Of a stretch of DNA of 64,000 nt, positions 35,626 to 43,740 are shown piece after piece; position 1 is the stretch's first letter; the number at the start of each line of letters is the position of its first letter. The notes under the pieces were generated by a model. That model searched no databases. It saw only the letters and a program-made list of their open reading frames with translations, and had not been told where the DNA came from. The DNA comes from Halosimplex halophilum. GTDB lineage: Archaea; Halobacteriota; Halobacteria; Halobacteriales; Haloarculaceae. A program made the translations under genes and the position numbers. The stretch covers positions 1,013,972 to 1,077,971 of the forward strand of contig NZ_ML214298.1 in the NCBI RefSeq assembly GCF_004698125.1, written 5' to 3'.

Positions 35626-35634
35626 AGATCGCCA

Positions 35635-36402
35635 ATGACCGGCACGACGGACAGCGCCGCGGCGGACGGCTCCACGCCGGAGGCCATCATGGGGGCCACC
35701 TACCGCGCGCTGTGCGAACACGGCTACGCGGACCTGACGATGCAGGACATCGCCGACCAGTCGGACAAGAGCAAGGCGTCGCTGCACTACCACTACGACA
35801 CCAAGGAGGAGCTGCTGCTCGCCTTCCTCGACCACCTCTACGACGCGTTCACCGACGATGTCGGGGAGACCGACGGCGACGACGCCGTCGCGCGGCTCGT
35901 GACGTTCGTCGACGAGCTGCTCTGCCCGGCCGAGCGAGCGGACGAGCCCCGGGGCGGATCGGCCCCCGACGACGCCGACGACACGGACGACGGAACCGAC
36001 GAGTTCGAGGAGTTCCAGACGGCGCTGCTGGAGATCAAGGCTCAGGGACCCTACGTCGAGTCCTACCGCGAGCAACTGGAGCGGGTCGACGCGTTCGTCC
36101 GCGGGCGCGTCCGGGATATCGTCGCCGACGGGATCGAGCAAGGGACGGTCCGCGCGGACGTGGACCCCGACGACACCGCCGCCTTCGTCGCGACGCTCGT
36201 CGACGGCGTGAACACGCGCCGGGTCGCCCTCGGCGAGACCGACGGGAGCGTCCGCGACACCTTCCTCGCGTACGTCCGCGAGAACCTCGTCGCCCCCGGT
36301 GCCGACGTGGCGGTCGACCTCGGCGGCGACGACACCGACGGTGCATCGGCGGGCGACACGGACGGCGACACTCGGGCGGCCGCCACGGGAGGCGACGACT
36401 GA
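35635..36402 (+). CDS. TetR/AcrR-family repressor of the MATE operon
   Basis: Ligand-responsive repressor of 255 residues. The N-terminal helix-turn-helix is GYADLTMQDIADQSDKSKAS followed by LHYHYDTKEELL (about 28-60), the classic TetR DNA-binding domain. The ligand-binding domain covers about 70-225 with an acidic insertion (PDDADDTDDGTDEFEEF), and the C-terminal 25 residues are low-complexity Asp/Gly/Thr. It probably binds the two palindromes just upstream. Its stop codon shares one base with the ATG of the efflux gene, so pump and repressor are co-expressed and induction would raise both. Confidence 0.93.
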   Translation: MTGTTDSAAADGSTPEAIMGATYRALCEHGYADLTMQDIADQSDKSKASLHYHYDTKEELLLAFLDHLYDAFTDDVGETDGDDAVARLVTFVDELLCPAERADEPRGGSAPDDADDTDDGTDEFEEFQTALLEIKAQGPYVESYREQLERVDAFVRGRVRDIVADGIEQGTVRADVDPDDTAAFVATLVDGVNTRRVALGETDGSVRDTFLAYVRENLVAPGADVAVDLGGDDTDGASAGDTDGDTRAAATGGDD

Positions 36403-37874
36403 TGGCCGACTCGCCGCTCGACCGCCTCGTCGCGGGCGTCCGCAGGCGGGTGAACATGGTGTTCAAGGACCGCGAGGAGTTCGACCTCACCTCCGGCGAC
36501 ATCCCCCGGCCACTCTTTTACCTCTCCCTGCCCATCGTCGTCACGAACCTGCTGCAGACGGCGTACAACCTGGTCGACACCATCTGGCTCGGCCAGTACA
36601 GCGAGACGGCGCTGGCCGCCATCGGGATGGCGTTCCCGCTCGTCTTCTTCCTCATCTCGCTGGGGCTCGGGATATCGATCGCCGGGAGCATCCTCGTCGC
36701 GCAGAACATCGGCGCCGGCGACGAGGACCAGGCGGAGTTCGCCGCCTCCCAGACGGTGACCTTCGCCATCGTCGCGTCGCTGCTTTTGGGCGCGTTCGGC
36801 TACCTCAACGTCGGGCGGCTGCTGGCCCTGATCGGCGGGCCCGCCAACGTCGTCGCCGGCGCGACCGGCTACCTGCAGATCATCTCGCTCGGGATGGTGT
36901 TCATGTTCGCGTTCTTCGTGTTCATGTCGCTGATGCGCGGCTACGGCGACACGATCACCCCGATGCTGGTCATGTTCGTCACCGTCGTCGTCAACATGGT
37001 GCTGGACCCGTTCCTCATCTTCGGCTGGTGGGTCTTCCCCGAGCTCGGCATCGAGGGCGCCGCCTACGCCACCATCTTCTCGCGGGCGCTTGCGACGGTC
37101 ATCGGCATGGCGATCATGTTCCGGGGCAACCGCGGCGTCCAGATCCACCTCTCGGAGATGTGGCCCGACCTCGGGTACCTGCGGAAGATCCTCCGGGTCG
37201 GCGTCCCCGCCTCCATCGAGAACACCGGCAACTCCATCGCCGTCGTGCTCATGCTGACCATCGTCACCCCCTTCGGCGAGACGGTCATCGCCGCCTACAC
37301 CGTCGGCGTCCGGATGTTCTCGGTCATCTTCCTGCCCGCCATCGCCGTCGGCCGCGGCGTCGAGACGATGGCCGGCCAGAACATCGGCGCCGGCGAGCAG
37401 GAGCGGGCCGGCCGCGCGACCAACTTCGCCGCCAAGGCCATGTTCGGCACCCTCGCGGCCGTCGGCGTGCTGACGTGGCTCGGCGCCCCCAACATCGTCG
37501 CCATCTTCTCGGACGACCCCGAAGTCGTCGAGATCGGCCGCCTGTTCCTCAGGTACGTCGCTCCGACGTTCGGATTCACCGGTATCTTCCACTCGTACAA
37601 GGGCGGGTTCCGCGGCGCCGGCAAGACGCTGACCGCCGCCGCCATCTCGATCACGATGCTCGGGCTCGTGCGCCTCCCGGTCGCCTACTTCGCCTCCGGC
37701 GAGATGGGCTACGAGGGCATCTGGCTCGCGTTCGCCGTCTCGAACGTCGCCGGCGCCGCCATCGCCTTCGCGTGGTACTCTCGGGGTACCTGGCGCGACG
37801 CCTCGCTCACCGACACCGCCCCCGGCGTCGGCCCCTCGCCCGACCCCGAGGCCGAACCCGCCACCGACGACTGA
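36402..37874 (+). CDS. MATE-family multidrug/toxin efflux transporter
   Basis: Membrane antiporter of 490 residues, expected to export drugs or toxic metabolites using a Na+ or H+ gradient. Twelve spans fall in two MatE repeats. The first begins PRPLFYLSLPIVVTNLLQTA followed by YNLVDTIWLGQYSETALAAIG, and the second begins ILRVGVPASIENTGNS, each showing the family NxxDxxxxG-like start. The C-terminal tail is Asp/Glu/Pro-rich. Translational overlap with the TetR gene indicates control by that repressor. Confidence 0.94.
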   Translation: MADSPLDRLVAGVRRRVNMVFKDREEFDLTSGDIPRPLFYLSLPIVVTNLLQTAYNLVDTIWLGQYSETALAAIGMAFPLVFFLISLGLGISIAGSILVAQNIGAGDEDQAEFAASQTVTFAIVASLLLGAFGYLNVGRLLALIGGPANVVAGATGYLQIISLGMVFMFAFFVFMSLMRGYGDTITPMLVMFVTVVVNMVLDPFLIFGWWVFPELGIEGAAYATIFSRALATVIGMAIMFRGNRGVQIHLSEMWPDLGYLRKILRVGVPASIENTGNSIAVVLMLTIVTPFGETVIAAYTVGVRMFSVIFLPAIAVGRGVETMAGQNIGAGEQERAGRATNFAAKAMFGTLAAVGVLTWLGAPNIVAIFSDDPEVVEIGRLFLRYVAPTFGFTGIFHSYKGGFRGAGKTLTAAAISITMLGLVRLPVAYFASGEMGYEGIWLAFAVSNVAGAAIAFAWYSRGTWRDASLTDTAPGVGPSPDPEAEPATDD

Positions 37875-37978
37875 CGACGCCCGTCGCGGGCTTCCAGGCC
37901 TCGCGCGGACCCAAACAGTCTTGGTAGACGACCGGTAAACTATCCGAGACGTACCGCGCGGGCGCGGCGACCGACCAC

Positions 37979-39529
37979 ATGGCCGAAGACACCGACGAAG
38001 CGAGCCGAGCGGGGACCGGAGCCGACGGGAGCGGCCGCGACGGCGACGACCGCGACGGCGGTCGTCACCCGGGCGAGAGACCCGGGCGCGAAGACCCGCT
38101 CGTGGCCGTCGTCGCCGACCCCGACCGCGGCGGCGAGCGGCTGCCGCAGCTGCTCGGCGCGCTCGACGCCGACGACCGCTCCCAGCGGCTGCGGGCGGCG
38201 CTCGCGCTCTGTCTCGCCGTCGAGGCGGACCCGGACCTGCTCGACCCCGTCGTCCGCCGGCTGGTCGACCGGCTCGACGGCGACCCGCCCGTCGAGGTGC
38301 CCCACGCGCTCGACTACCTCGCGGGCCGCCGGCCAAGAGCCGTCGACGAGGCCGTCACCGACCTCGACGAGGAGCGGGAACTGCGCGCACGCGAGCACCT
38401 CTACCGGTCCGGCGGGGGGTTCGCCCGCAGCGAGTACCTCTCGCCGTCCCCCGGCGACCGCGGCGTCGGCCGGACCCGCGCGGCGGGCGCCGAGGGCGAC
38501 CGCACCGGCGGCCAGCGCGTCTACACCGACCGCTCGCCCGGCGCCGACTTCGACCCCTCCACGCTCGCCGAGGGCGGCGACGGAACCGAAGACGACGGCG
38601 GAGACGCGGACGGTACCGACGGGGGGAGCGGCGACGACCGACGGGAGCTGACGCGGGGGCGGCTGGCGCTCGTGACGCGCCGGCTCTCGGCGGTGATCGA
38701 GCGGAGCCGCTTCGACGACCTGTCGGTGCGCTCGGACCGGGCCGAGTGGCGGTTCGGCGACCGCTACCGCGCCGTCGGGACCGTCGCCGACGAGGAGGCG
38801 CCGCTCGCGCTGGTCGTCTTCCGGGTGCCCGACGACGACCGGGCGGCGTTCGCCCGCGCGCTCCGGGACGCCCTCGACGCCTGGGCCGGCGTCGACGACC
38901 ACGACTCGGTACTGAGCGTCCACGACTGGGGCCTGCGACCGCGGCCGTGGGCCGCGCTCGAACACACCGGGACCGCGCTGGCCGACCGCGACGGCGAGGC
39001 GCTCGACCCGCAGGAGGCCGTCGCGAGCACCGTCGAGATCGCCGGCGCCGTCGCCCACGCCCACCAGCGCGGCGTCGTCCACGGCGCGCTCGACCCCGCG
39101 ACCGTCGCCTACCCCGGCGCCCGGCTCACCGAGCGCGAGCGCCAGCGCCCGCGCGTGACCGCCGTCGGCCTCGCACGCGTCTACGCCGACCACCTCGGCC
39201 TCCCGGAGGTCGTCGACCCCCGCTACGCCGCGCCGGAGCACTACTCCGGTCGCTTCGGCAGCGTCGACCACGCGACCGACGTGTACGCGCTCGGGACCCT
39301 GCTCTATCGGCTCGTCACCGGCGAGCCGCCCTACGACGGTTCCATCGAGGAGATCCGCGCGGGCGTGTGTTCCGACCGGACGCCGGTCCCCGGCGAGGTC
39401 GACCCCGACCTCCCCGGCGGGCTCGACCAGGTGGTCCGCAAGGCGACGGCGACGGGGAAGCTCACCAGGTACGAGACGGTCACGGCGTTCCGGCGGGAGC
39501 TGCAGGGGGTGGTCGGGGATGGCCGGTGA
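37979..39529 (+). CDS. Pseudokinase-like protein with N-terminal helical repeats
   Basis: A 516-residue soluble protein. Residues about 40-130 are helical, HEAT-like (RSQRLRAALALCLAVEADPDLL). A disordered acidic region (about 150-225) leads to a protein-kinase-like domain (about 245-510). The kinase fold is recognisable from YAAPEHYSGRFG (APE motif) and TDVYALGTLLYRLVTGEPPYD. All three catalytic hallmarks are lost: the VAIK position reads VVFR, HRD reads H368-G-A and DFG reads A395-V-G. It should therefore be a regulatory or scaffold pseudokinase. It overlaps the next membrane-protein gene by 11 bp. Confidence 0.82.
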   Translation: MAEDTDEASRAGTGADGSGRDGDDRDGGRHPGERPGREDPLVAVVADPDRGGERLPQLLGALDADDRSQRLRAALALCLAVEADPDLLDPVVRRLVDRLDGDPPVEVPHALDYLAGRRPRAVDEAVTDLDEERELRAREHLYRSGGGFARSEYLSPSPGDRGVGRTRAAGAEGDRTGGQRVYTDRSPGADFDPSTLAEGGDGTEDDGGDADGTDGGSGDDRRELTRGRLALVTRRLSAVIERSRFDDLSVRSDRAEWRFGDRYRAVGTVADEEAPLALVVFRVPDDDRAAFARALRDALDAWAGVDDHDSVLSVHDWGLRPRPWAALEHTGTALADRDGEALDPQEAVASTVEIAGAVAHAHQRGVVHGALDPATVAYPGARLTERERQRPRVTAVGLARVYADHLGLPEVVDPRYAAPEHYSGRFGSVDHATDVYALGTLLYRLVTGEPPYDGSIEEIRAGVCSDRTPVPGEVDPDLPGGLDQVVRKATATGKLTRYETVTAFRRELQGVVGDGR

Positions 39530-40253
39530 CGTCGAGTTCGGCCTCTACCTCCTCGCCGACGACCCCAGCCTCACCTTCGTCGCCTTCGTCGGGCTCGTCC
39601 TCCTGACGGTCATCGCCGCCCGGTTCGGCGCCTACGCCTACCTGAACATGCGCGCCACCGGCGTCGACGCCCAGCGGGTCCTCTGGGAGTACCTGCTGTA
39701 CGTCGGCCTCGTCGCCGCGCTGTACGGCGTCGTCGGCGTCCTCGAGATCGTCTCCTCGGTCCGCACCCCCTACAGGACCGGCCTCATGCTCGCCGTCGTC
39801 CTCCTGCTCGCGCTCGCCGTCCGGGAGGTCTACTTCAACGCCGCGCTCTCGACGACCGGCGCCGACCGCGTGTTCCCGGGGCGGCGCCTCGTCGAAGTCG
39901 CCTTCGTCGCCGTCGTCGCCGCCGTCGTCTTCGGGGTCGCCGTCTTCGGCCTCCGCCGGCCGCTGCTGGCGCTCCAGGGCGTCGGCGCGCTGGCCTTCGC
40001 CGGCTACGGCTTCTGGTTCGGCCGCAAGCAGACCGCCGCCGCGATGGTCCAGGGCACGATGATCGACTCGCTGCTGCGCCACCTCCTGCCGGTCCTCGCG
40101 TTCGCCACGCTCGTCCCCGCCGTCGACCTGGCTACCGTCGCCGGCCTCGACCGCGTCGTCGTCGTGCACGTCCAGGTCGTCTTCGTCATCATGACCGCCA
40201 CCGCCCTCATGACCGCCACCATCAAACTCCGACAGAACCTCGCGGGTCTGTGA
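39519..40253 (+). CDS. Multi-span membrane protein coupled to the pseudokinase gene
   Basis: A 244-residue integral membrane protein with about seven predicted spans (for example FVAFVGLVLLTVIAARF near 19-35, LLYVGLVAALYGVVGV near 59-74 and LMLAVVLLLALAV near 89-101). Short charged loops include VREVYFNAALSTTGADRVF. I do not recognise the family by name. The gene overlaps the pseudokinase gene by 11 bp, so the two proteins probably act together, for instance as a membrane sensor with a cytoplasmic adaptor. A long structured repeat begins 20 bp after its stop codon. Confidence 0.75.
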   Translation: MAGDVEFGLYLLADDPSLTFVAFVGLVLLTVIAARFGAYAYLNMRATGVDAQRVLWEYLLYVGLVAALYGVVGVLEIVSSVRTPYRTGLMLAVVLLLALAVREVYFNAALSTTGADRVFPGRRLVEVAFVAVVAAVVFGVAVFGLRRPLLALQGVGALAFAGYGFWFGRKQTAAAMVQGTMIDSLLRHLLPVLAFATLVPAVDLATVAGLDRVVVVHVQVVFVIMTATALMTATIKLRQNLAGL

Positions 40254-40273
40254 CTGCCAGTGGATTGCCGAAT

Positions 40274-40661
40274 CGGCGCGCGCTGGAGCGCGCGTTCATG
40301 CGCGCGACCGTAGCCGCGCGAGGGATGAGCACCGCACGCCGCAGGCGCGCGGAGCGCAAGAGGCTGGGGAGGCGTGAGGCCCCCTGCGGTGCTGTGCGGG
40401 GCGGTCGCGGTGCCGTGCGGTTCTGGTGGACTGAACGGGCGAGGCGCGCTCGCGTGCAGTTCAGTCGTCTGAGCGACCCGTATCCGAAGCGGCCCTTGGG
40501 CCGCGAGGATATGTCGCTCAGCGACCGCGAGCGCGCCGAGGGCTTTCATCGCTAACTGTTTCCCGCGGTTGACCCTCCAGCTAGCGGGCGCGCCGAGGGC
40601 TTTCAGCGCCTGCCGTCGCATGCAGTCGATCCGGGTCACAGCGAGCGCGTCGAGAGAACCC
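40274..40661 (-). repeat. Structured intergenic repeat, copy 1 (reverse orientation)
   Basis: Occupies most of the 481-bp gap before the NUDIX gene. Read on the minus strand it contains the 33-nt core shared exactly with copies 2 and 3 (40547 down to 40515), beginning GAAAGCCCTCGGCGCG. A 16-nt half unit of the same start lies exactly 57 nt earlier (40604-40589), and a decayed half unit a further 57 nt earlier (near 40661, about 15 of 21 matches). The core folds with downstream sequence into a foldback (40548-40432). The inner stem here is TGAGCGAC/GTCGCTCA, where copies 2 and 3 have TGAGCGGG/CCCGCTCA. A Cys/Arg-free tail of GC-rich hairpins reaches 40274. Nothing in it looks protein-coding. 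Confidence 0.85.
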
Positions 40662-40734
40662 AGCGCCGGCCAGCACCCACTCGAACCACGTCGACTCGAA
40701 AGAACGAAAGCCGAGATCCGCCACATGACACACC

Positions 40735-41244
40735 ATGGACGAGTACGCGCACGTCGTCAACGTCGACGGGGTGGTCGCGAGAGCGCGCGGCGACGGAAAT
40801 GGATCCGAGGACGGAGACGAACCCGCGGACGGGACCGGCGCACTCGACGACCGGACCACGGAGTACCTGTTCGTCGAGCGGAGCGAAGCCGAGGACCACG
40901 CGGCCGGGCTTCTGGGGCTGCCGGGCGGGAAACTCGAACCCGAACCCGGCGTCGACCACGCGATCGAGAGTACGGTCAGACGCGAGATCGCGGAGGAGGT
41001 CGGCGTCACCGTCGGCGAGGTCGCGTACGTCTGCAGCGGGACCTTCGAGACGGACACCGGCCACCAGTGTCTGAACGTCGTCACGCGCTGCGAGTACGAC
41101 GGCGGCGAGGCCCGCGTTCGCGACCCCGAGGAGGTCGCGGCGGTCCACTGGCTCACGCTGGACGAACTCCGGGCTCGCGAGGACGTGCCGGCGTTCACCG
41201 AGACGTACGTCGAGCGCGCCGCGGCGGTCCGCGGATCGGACTGA
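40735..41244 (+). CDS. NUDIX hydrolase
   Basis: Hydrolase of nucleoside-diphosphate-linked substrates, 169 residues. The Nudix box is LPGGKLEPEPGVDHAIESTV running into RREIAEEVGV. The catalytic REIAEEVGV helix is intact, while the loop between GGK and RE is about four residues longer than the minimal consensus. This is seen in some subfamilies and may alter substrate choice. The N-terminus carries an acidic insertion (GNGSEDGDEPADGTGALD). The second ATG of the local pair (40735) is used; the one ten bases upstream is in another frame. Confidence 0.88.
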   Translation: MDEYAHVVNVDGVVARARGDGNGSEDGDEPADGTGALDDRTTEYLFVERSEAEDHAAGLLGLPGGKLEPEPGVDHAIESTVRREIAEEVGVTVGEVAYVCSGTFETDTGHQCLNVVTRCEYDGGEARVRDPEEVAAVHWLTLDELRAREDVPAFTETYVERAAAVRGSD

Positions 41245-41265
41245 CTCGGCGGCCGGGCGGCCCGC

Positions 41266-41877
41266 TCACAGCCGCTCGCGGTCGACGCGGACCCGCTCGA
41301 ACTCCTCGACGGCGAGCCAGCCGCCCCACACCGCGAAGGCGGCCGCCCCGAACAGTTCCGGGATGGCGATCCCCGGCGGGAACCACGGGAACAGGAACCA
41401 CCAGGTCCACGAGACGACGTGCAGGACGCCGAGCAACACTAGCACGAGCCCGCGGAGTTCCCGGCCGGCGGCGTAGTCGCCGCCGCCCCACAGGAACACG
41501 GCGAGCGTCAGGAACAGGAAGAAGGGGACGGCGACCAGCCCGTGCAGCGGGTGCGGCAGCGGGAACACGCCCACGAACGCCATGAACAGCATGGCGAGCA
41601 GGGCGAAGATGCCGCCGGCCTTCCGGATCGGGTGGTCGGTGTCGGCGAGCACGGCGACGACGAAGCCGGCGCCGAGCGCGCCGCCGACGAGGAGGGCACC
41701 GTTGAAGATCGGCGCCGTCGGGACGCCGCGCGCGCCCAGATCCGAGAGGGCGTAGTACAGCGGCGAGAACCACGGCGCCGCGGCCATCGCGTAGACGACG
41801 CCGCCGAACGCGACGAGGACGGCCGCGAGCCCGACGGCGGGCGGGACCAGCGGACGGAGGGGGTCGTAGTCGGCCAT
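41266..41877 (-). CDS. DUF998-family membrane protein
   Basis: Integral membrane protein of 203 residues with six predicted spans, matching the DUF998 pattern: AVLVAFGGVVYAMAAAPWFS followed by PLYYALSDLGARG, then FNGALLVGGALGAGF and later HPLHGLVAVPFFLFLTLAVF. The YxLSDLG motif after the first span is the family hallmark. Function is unestablished. ATG 41877 is chosen. A TATA-like AATATAAAC lies about 52-60 bp upstream on the minus strand, so this gene may have a short leader. Confidence 0.85.
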   Translation of the reverse strand: MADYDPLRPLVPPAVGLAAVLVAFGGVVYAMAAAPWFSPLYYALSDLGARGVPTAPIFNGALLVGGALGAGFVVAVLADTDHPIRKAGGIFALLAMLFMAFVGVFPLPHPLHGLVAVPFFLFLTLAVFLWGGGDYAAGRELRGLVLVLLGVLHVVSWTWWFLFPWFPPGIAIPELFGAAAFAVWGGWLAVEEFERVRVDRERL

Positions 41878-41928
41878 ACCGCGCGCTGGGTCCGCCCCCA
41901 CGAAAAAAGACGGGGTCGACGACGTTCT

Positions 41929-41937
41929 GTTTATATT
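41929..41937. promoter_or_regulatory. Strong TATA element, usable in either direction
   Basis: GTTTATATT is the best TATA box in this interval. Read rightward it would start a transcript near 41960 that runs through repeat copy 2 and ends at the hairpin/T-run at 42488. Read leftward it could serve the DUF998 gene with a leader of about 25-30 nt. The sequence alone does not settle which. Confidence 0.45.
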
Positions 41938-42016
41938 GTGAGTCGAGTAGTTATTTCTGGTTGTTCTGGTGCGGAAGAAACGAGCACGACAGCGACCGCA
42001 GTGGACAGCAGGCGGT

Positions 42017-42373
42017 GAAAGCCCTCGGCGCGTTCGCTAGCAGTCGTATCTACCGCACCCGACGGTAAGCGCTGAAAGCCCTCGGCGCGCTCGCGGTCGC
42101 TGAGCGGGATATCCGCGCTCTCGGCACCGCCCGCGCGGATAGTGGCCCGCTCAGGCGACGCCCGGCGCGAGCGCGCCTCGCCCTTTCAGTCCGCCAGGAA
42201 CAGCACAGCACCACAGACAGCCACGAGCCTCCCCAGCCGATTCGCTCCTATCGTCGCTCATCCCTCGCGCGGCTATTTCGAGCGGCCCGCCAGGAGGCGG
42301 GCACGCTCACGGCAGAGCCGTTCGCATCGAGGCGCTCCGAAGTCGCGCCTCGCACCGCTCGACAGCGCACGCC
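42017..42373 (+). repeat. Structured intergenic repeat, copy 2
   Basis: The half unit GAAAGCCCTCGGCGCG at 42017-42032 precedes the full 33-nt core at 42074-42106 by exactly 57 nt. The foldback runs 42073-42188. Its outer stem is TGAAAG with CTTTCA, then GGCGCGCTCGC with GCGAGCGCGCC. Its inner stem is TGAGCGGG with CCCGCTCA, then TATCC with GGATA. A downstream block sharing CGAGCCTCCCCAGCCGATTC with copy 3 follows at about 42223-42242. At 42305-42358 is a module (GCTCACGGCAGAGCCGTTCG) that in copy 3 sits inside the apical loop. No protein-coding signal is seen. Confidence 0.85.
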
Positions 42374-42422
42374 GACCGCACCGCGACCGCTCACTACAAC
42401 AGCCGTCACCTGCACTGAGCAT

Positions 42423-42443
42423 CCGCGCGCCTGCGGCGCGCGG
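42423..42443. repeat. 9-bp perfect GC hairpin
   Basis: CCGCGCGCC (42423-42431) pairs with GGCGCGCGG (42435-42443) across a TGC loop. It belongs to a row of hairpins closing the intergenic region after repeat copy 2. Confidence 0.55.
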
Positions 42444-42448
42444 TTCGA

Positions 42449-42488
42449 CCGCCGGAGCGGGGCGAAGCCCCGCGGAGGCGGCCTTTTT
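42449..42488 (+). terminator. Hairpin plus T5, terminator-like, rightward
   Basis: CCGCC (42449-42453) with GGCGG (42477-42481) encloses GCGGGGC-GAA-GCCCCGC (42457-42473), followed by CC and TTTTT (42484-42488). No protein gene on the plus strand lies upstream within 1.2 kb, so if it terminates anything it is a transcript of the repeat region. Confidence 0.45.
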
Positions 42489-42502
42489 CACCCATGTTTT
42501 TG

Positions 42503-42553
42503 CCGCCCGGGTTCCCCGCAGCGCGCCTCCGGCGCGCGAGGAAACCCGGGCGG
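42503..42553. repeat. Long hairpin at the 3' end of dnaJ
   Basis: CCGCCCGGGTT (42503-42513) pairs perfectly with AACCCGGGCGG (42543-42553), enclosing GCGCGCC/GGCGCGC (42521-42537). It begins 12 bp past the dnaJ stop codon. On the minus strand a T5 run (42559-42555) lies between stop codon and hairpin, a plausible archaeal termination signal. A role as mRNA-stabilising or insulating hairpin is equally possible. Confidence 0.5.
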
Positions 42554-42564
42554 GAAAAAGATGG

Positions 42565-43740
42565 TTAGAAACTGTCTTTGATCTTCTCGAAGAAGCCCTG
42601 GCCCACGTCGACCTCCTCGCCGCCGGCCTCGGCGAAGGCTTCGAGGGCTTCCCTCTGTTCGCTGTTGAGGTCGTCGGGGGTGACGACCTGGACCTGGACG
42701 TAGAGGTCGCCGTCGCCCCGGCGGCGCAGGCGGGGCATCCCCTTGCCGGAGAGGCGGAAGGTCTCGCCGCTCTGGGTGCCGGCGGGCACGTCGAGTTCGA
42801 CGGCGCCGTCGAGCGTCGAGATCTCGATAGTGTCGCCGAAGACCGCCTGCGGGAAGGAGATGGGCTCCTGGCGGTGCAGGTCCGCGCCGTCGCGCTCGAA
42901 GTCGGGGTGATCCCGAACGGAGACTTCGATGAGGAGGTCGCCCTTGGGGCCGCCGCGCTCGCCGGGGGCGCCCTCGCGCTCCATGCGGAGGGTCTGGCCG
43001 TCCTCGATGCCGGCGGGCACCTCGACGGAGAGGGAGGCGTCCTCGCGGACGACGCCGTCGCCGCGGCAGGTCGAACAGGTCTCCTCGTAGACGGTGCCCT
43101 CGCCCTCGCAGTGGCGGCAGGTCTGCCGTTGCTGGACGCGGCCCATCGGCGTCTGCTGGGTGGTCGTGGTCTGCCCGCGGCCGTTGCACTCGGGACACTG
43201 CCGGGAGTCGGTGCCCGGCGGGTGGCCCTTCCCGTTGCAGTCCGGACAGGTGTCCGGCCGGGTGACGTTGAGCTCCTTCTCGACGCCGTGGTAGGCGTCT
43301 TCGAGGTCGATCTCCAGGGTGGTTCGCAGGTCCCGACCCTGGCGGGGGCGATTGGAGTCGCCGCGACCCCCGCCACCGCCGAAGAACGTCTCGAAGATGT
43401 CGGACATGTCGCCGAAGGGGCCCTGGCCGCCTCCGCCGCCCATGCCGCCCATACCGCCCATTCCCCCCATGCCGCCGGCGCCGGCGCCGCCGTTGTCGGT
43501 GGCACCGTGCTTGTCGGCCTCGACGTAGCGGTCGTGGCCGAGCTGGTCGTACATCTGGCGCTGTTCCTCGTCGGTGAGGACCTCCTTGGCCTTCTTGACC
43601 TTCTTGAACTTCTCCTCGGCGTCGTCCTCGTCGCTCACGTCGGGGTGGTACTCCCGGGCTTTCTCCCGGTAGGCCTGCTGGATCTCCTCCTCGCTGGCGT
43701 CCCGGGAGACCCCCAGCACCTCGTAGAAGTCCTCGCTCAT
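42565..43740 (-). CDS. dnaJ: Chaperone protein DnaJ (Hsp40)
   Basis: Co-chaperone that stimulates DnaK ATPase and delivers unfolded clients, 391 residues. The J-domain at the N-terminus has the HPD motif in YHPDVSDED. A Gly/Met-rich linker (GAGGMGGMGGMGG, about 78-105) follows. The zinc centre has four CxxCxGxG-type repeats (CPDCNGKG, CPECNGRG, CRHCEGEG, CSTCRGDG, about 155-220). The client-binding beta domains complete the type I (DnaJ-A) plan. dnaK and grpE, its usual neighbours, are not adjacent: repeat copy 2 follows and a secreted-protein gene precedes it. Confidence 0.96.
   Translation of the reverse strand: MSEDFYEVLGVSRDASEEEIQQAYREKAREYHPDVSDEDDAEEKFKKVKKAKEVLTDEEQRQMYDQLGHDRYVEADKHGATDNGGAGAGGMGGMGGMGGMGGGGGQGPFGDMSDIFETFFGGGGGRGDSNRPRQGRDLRTTLEIDLEDAYHGVEKELNVTRPDTCPDCNGKGHPPGTDSRQCPECNGRGQTTTTQQTPMGRVQQRQTCRHCEGEGTVYEETCSTCRGDGVVREDASLSVEVPAGIEDGQTLRMEREGAPGERGGPKGDLLIEVSVRDHPDFERDGADLHRQEPISFPQAVFGDTIEISTLDGAVELDVPAGTQSGETFRLSGKGMPRLRRRGDGDLYVQVQVVTPDDLNSEQREALEAFAEAGGEEVDVGQGFFEKIKDSF

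Noticed and set aside
42142-43505. Long plus- and minus-strand frames through repeat copy 2 and dnaJ
   Set aside because: The dnaJ frame has J-domain and zinc motifs; the others are shadows, and within the repeat none shows protein-like composition.
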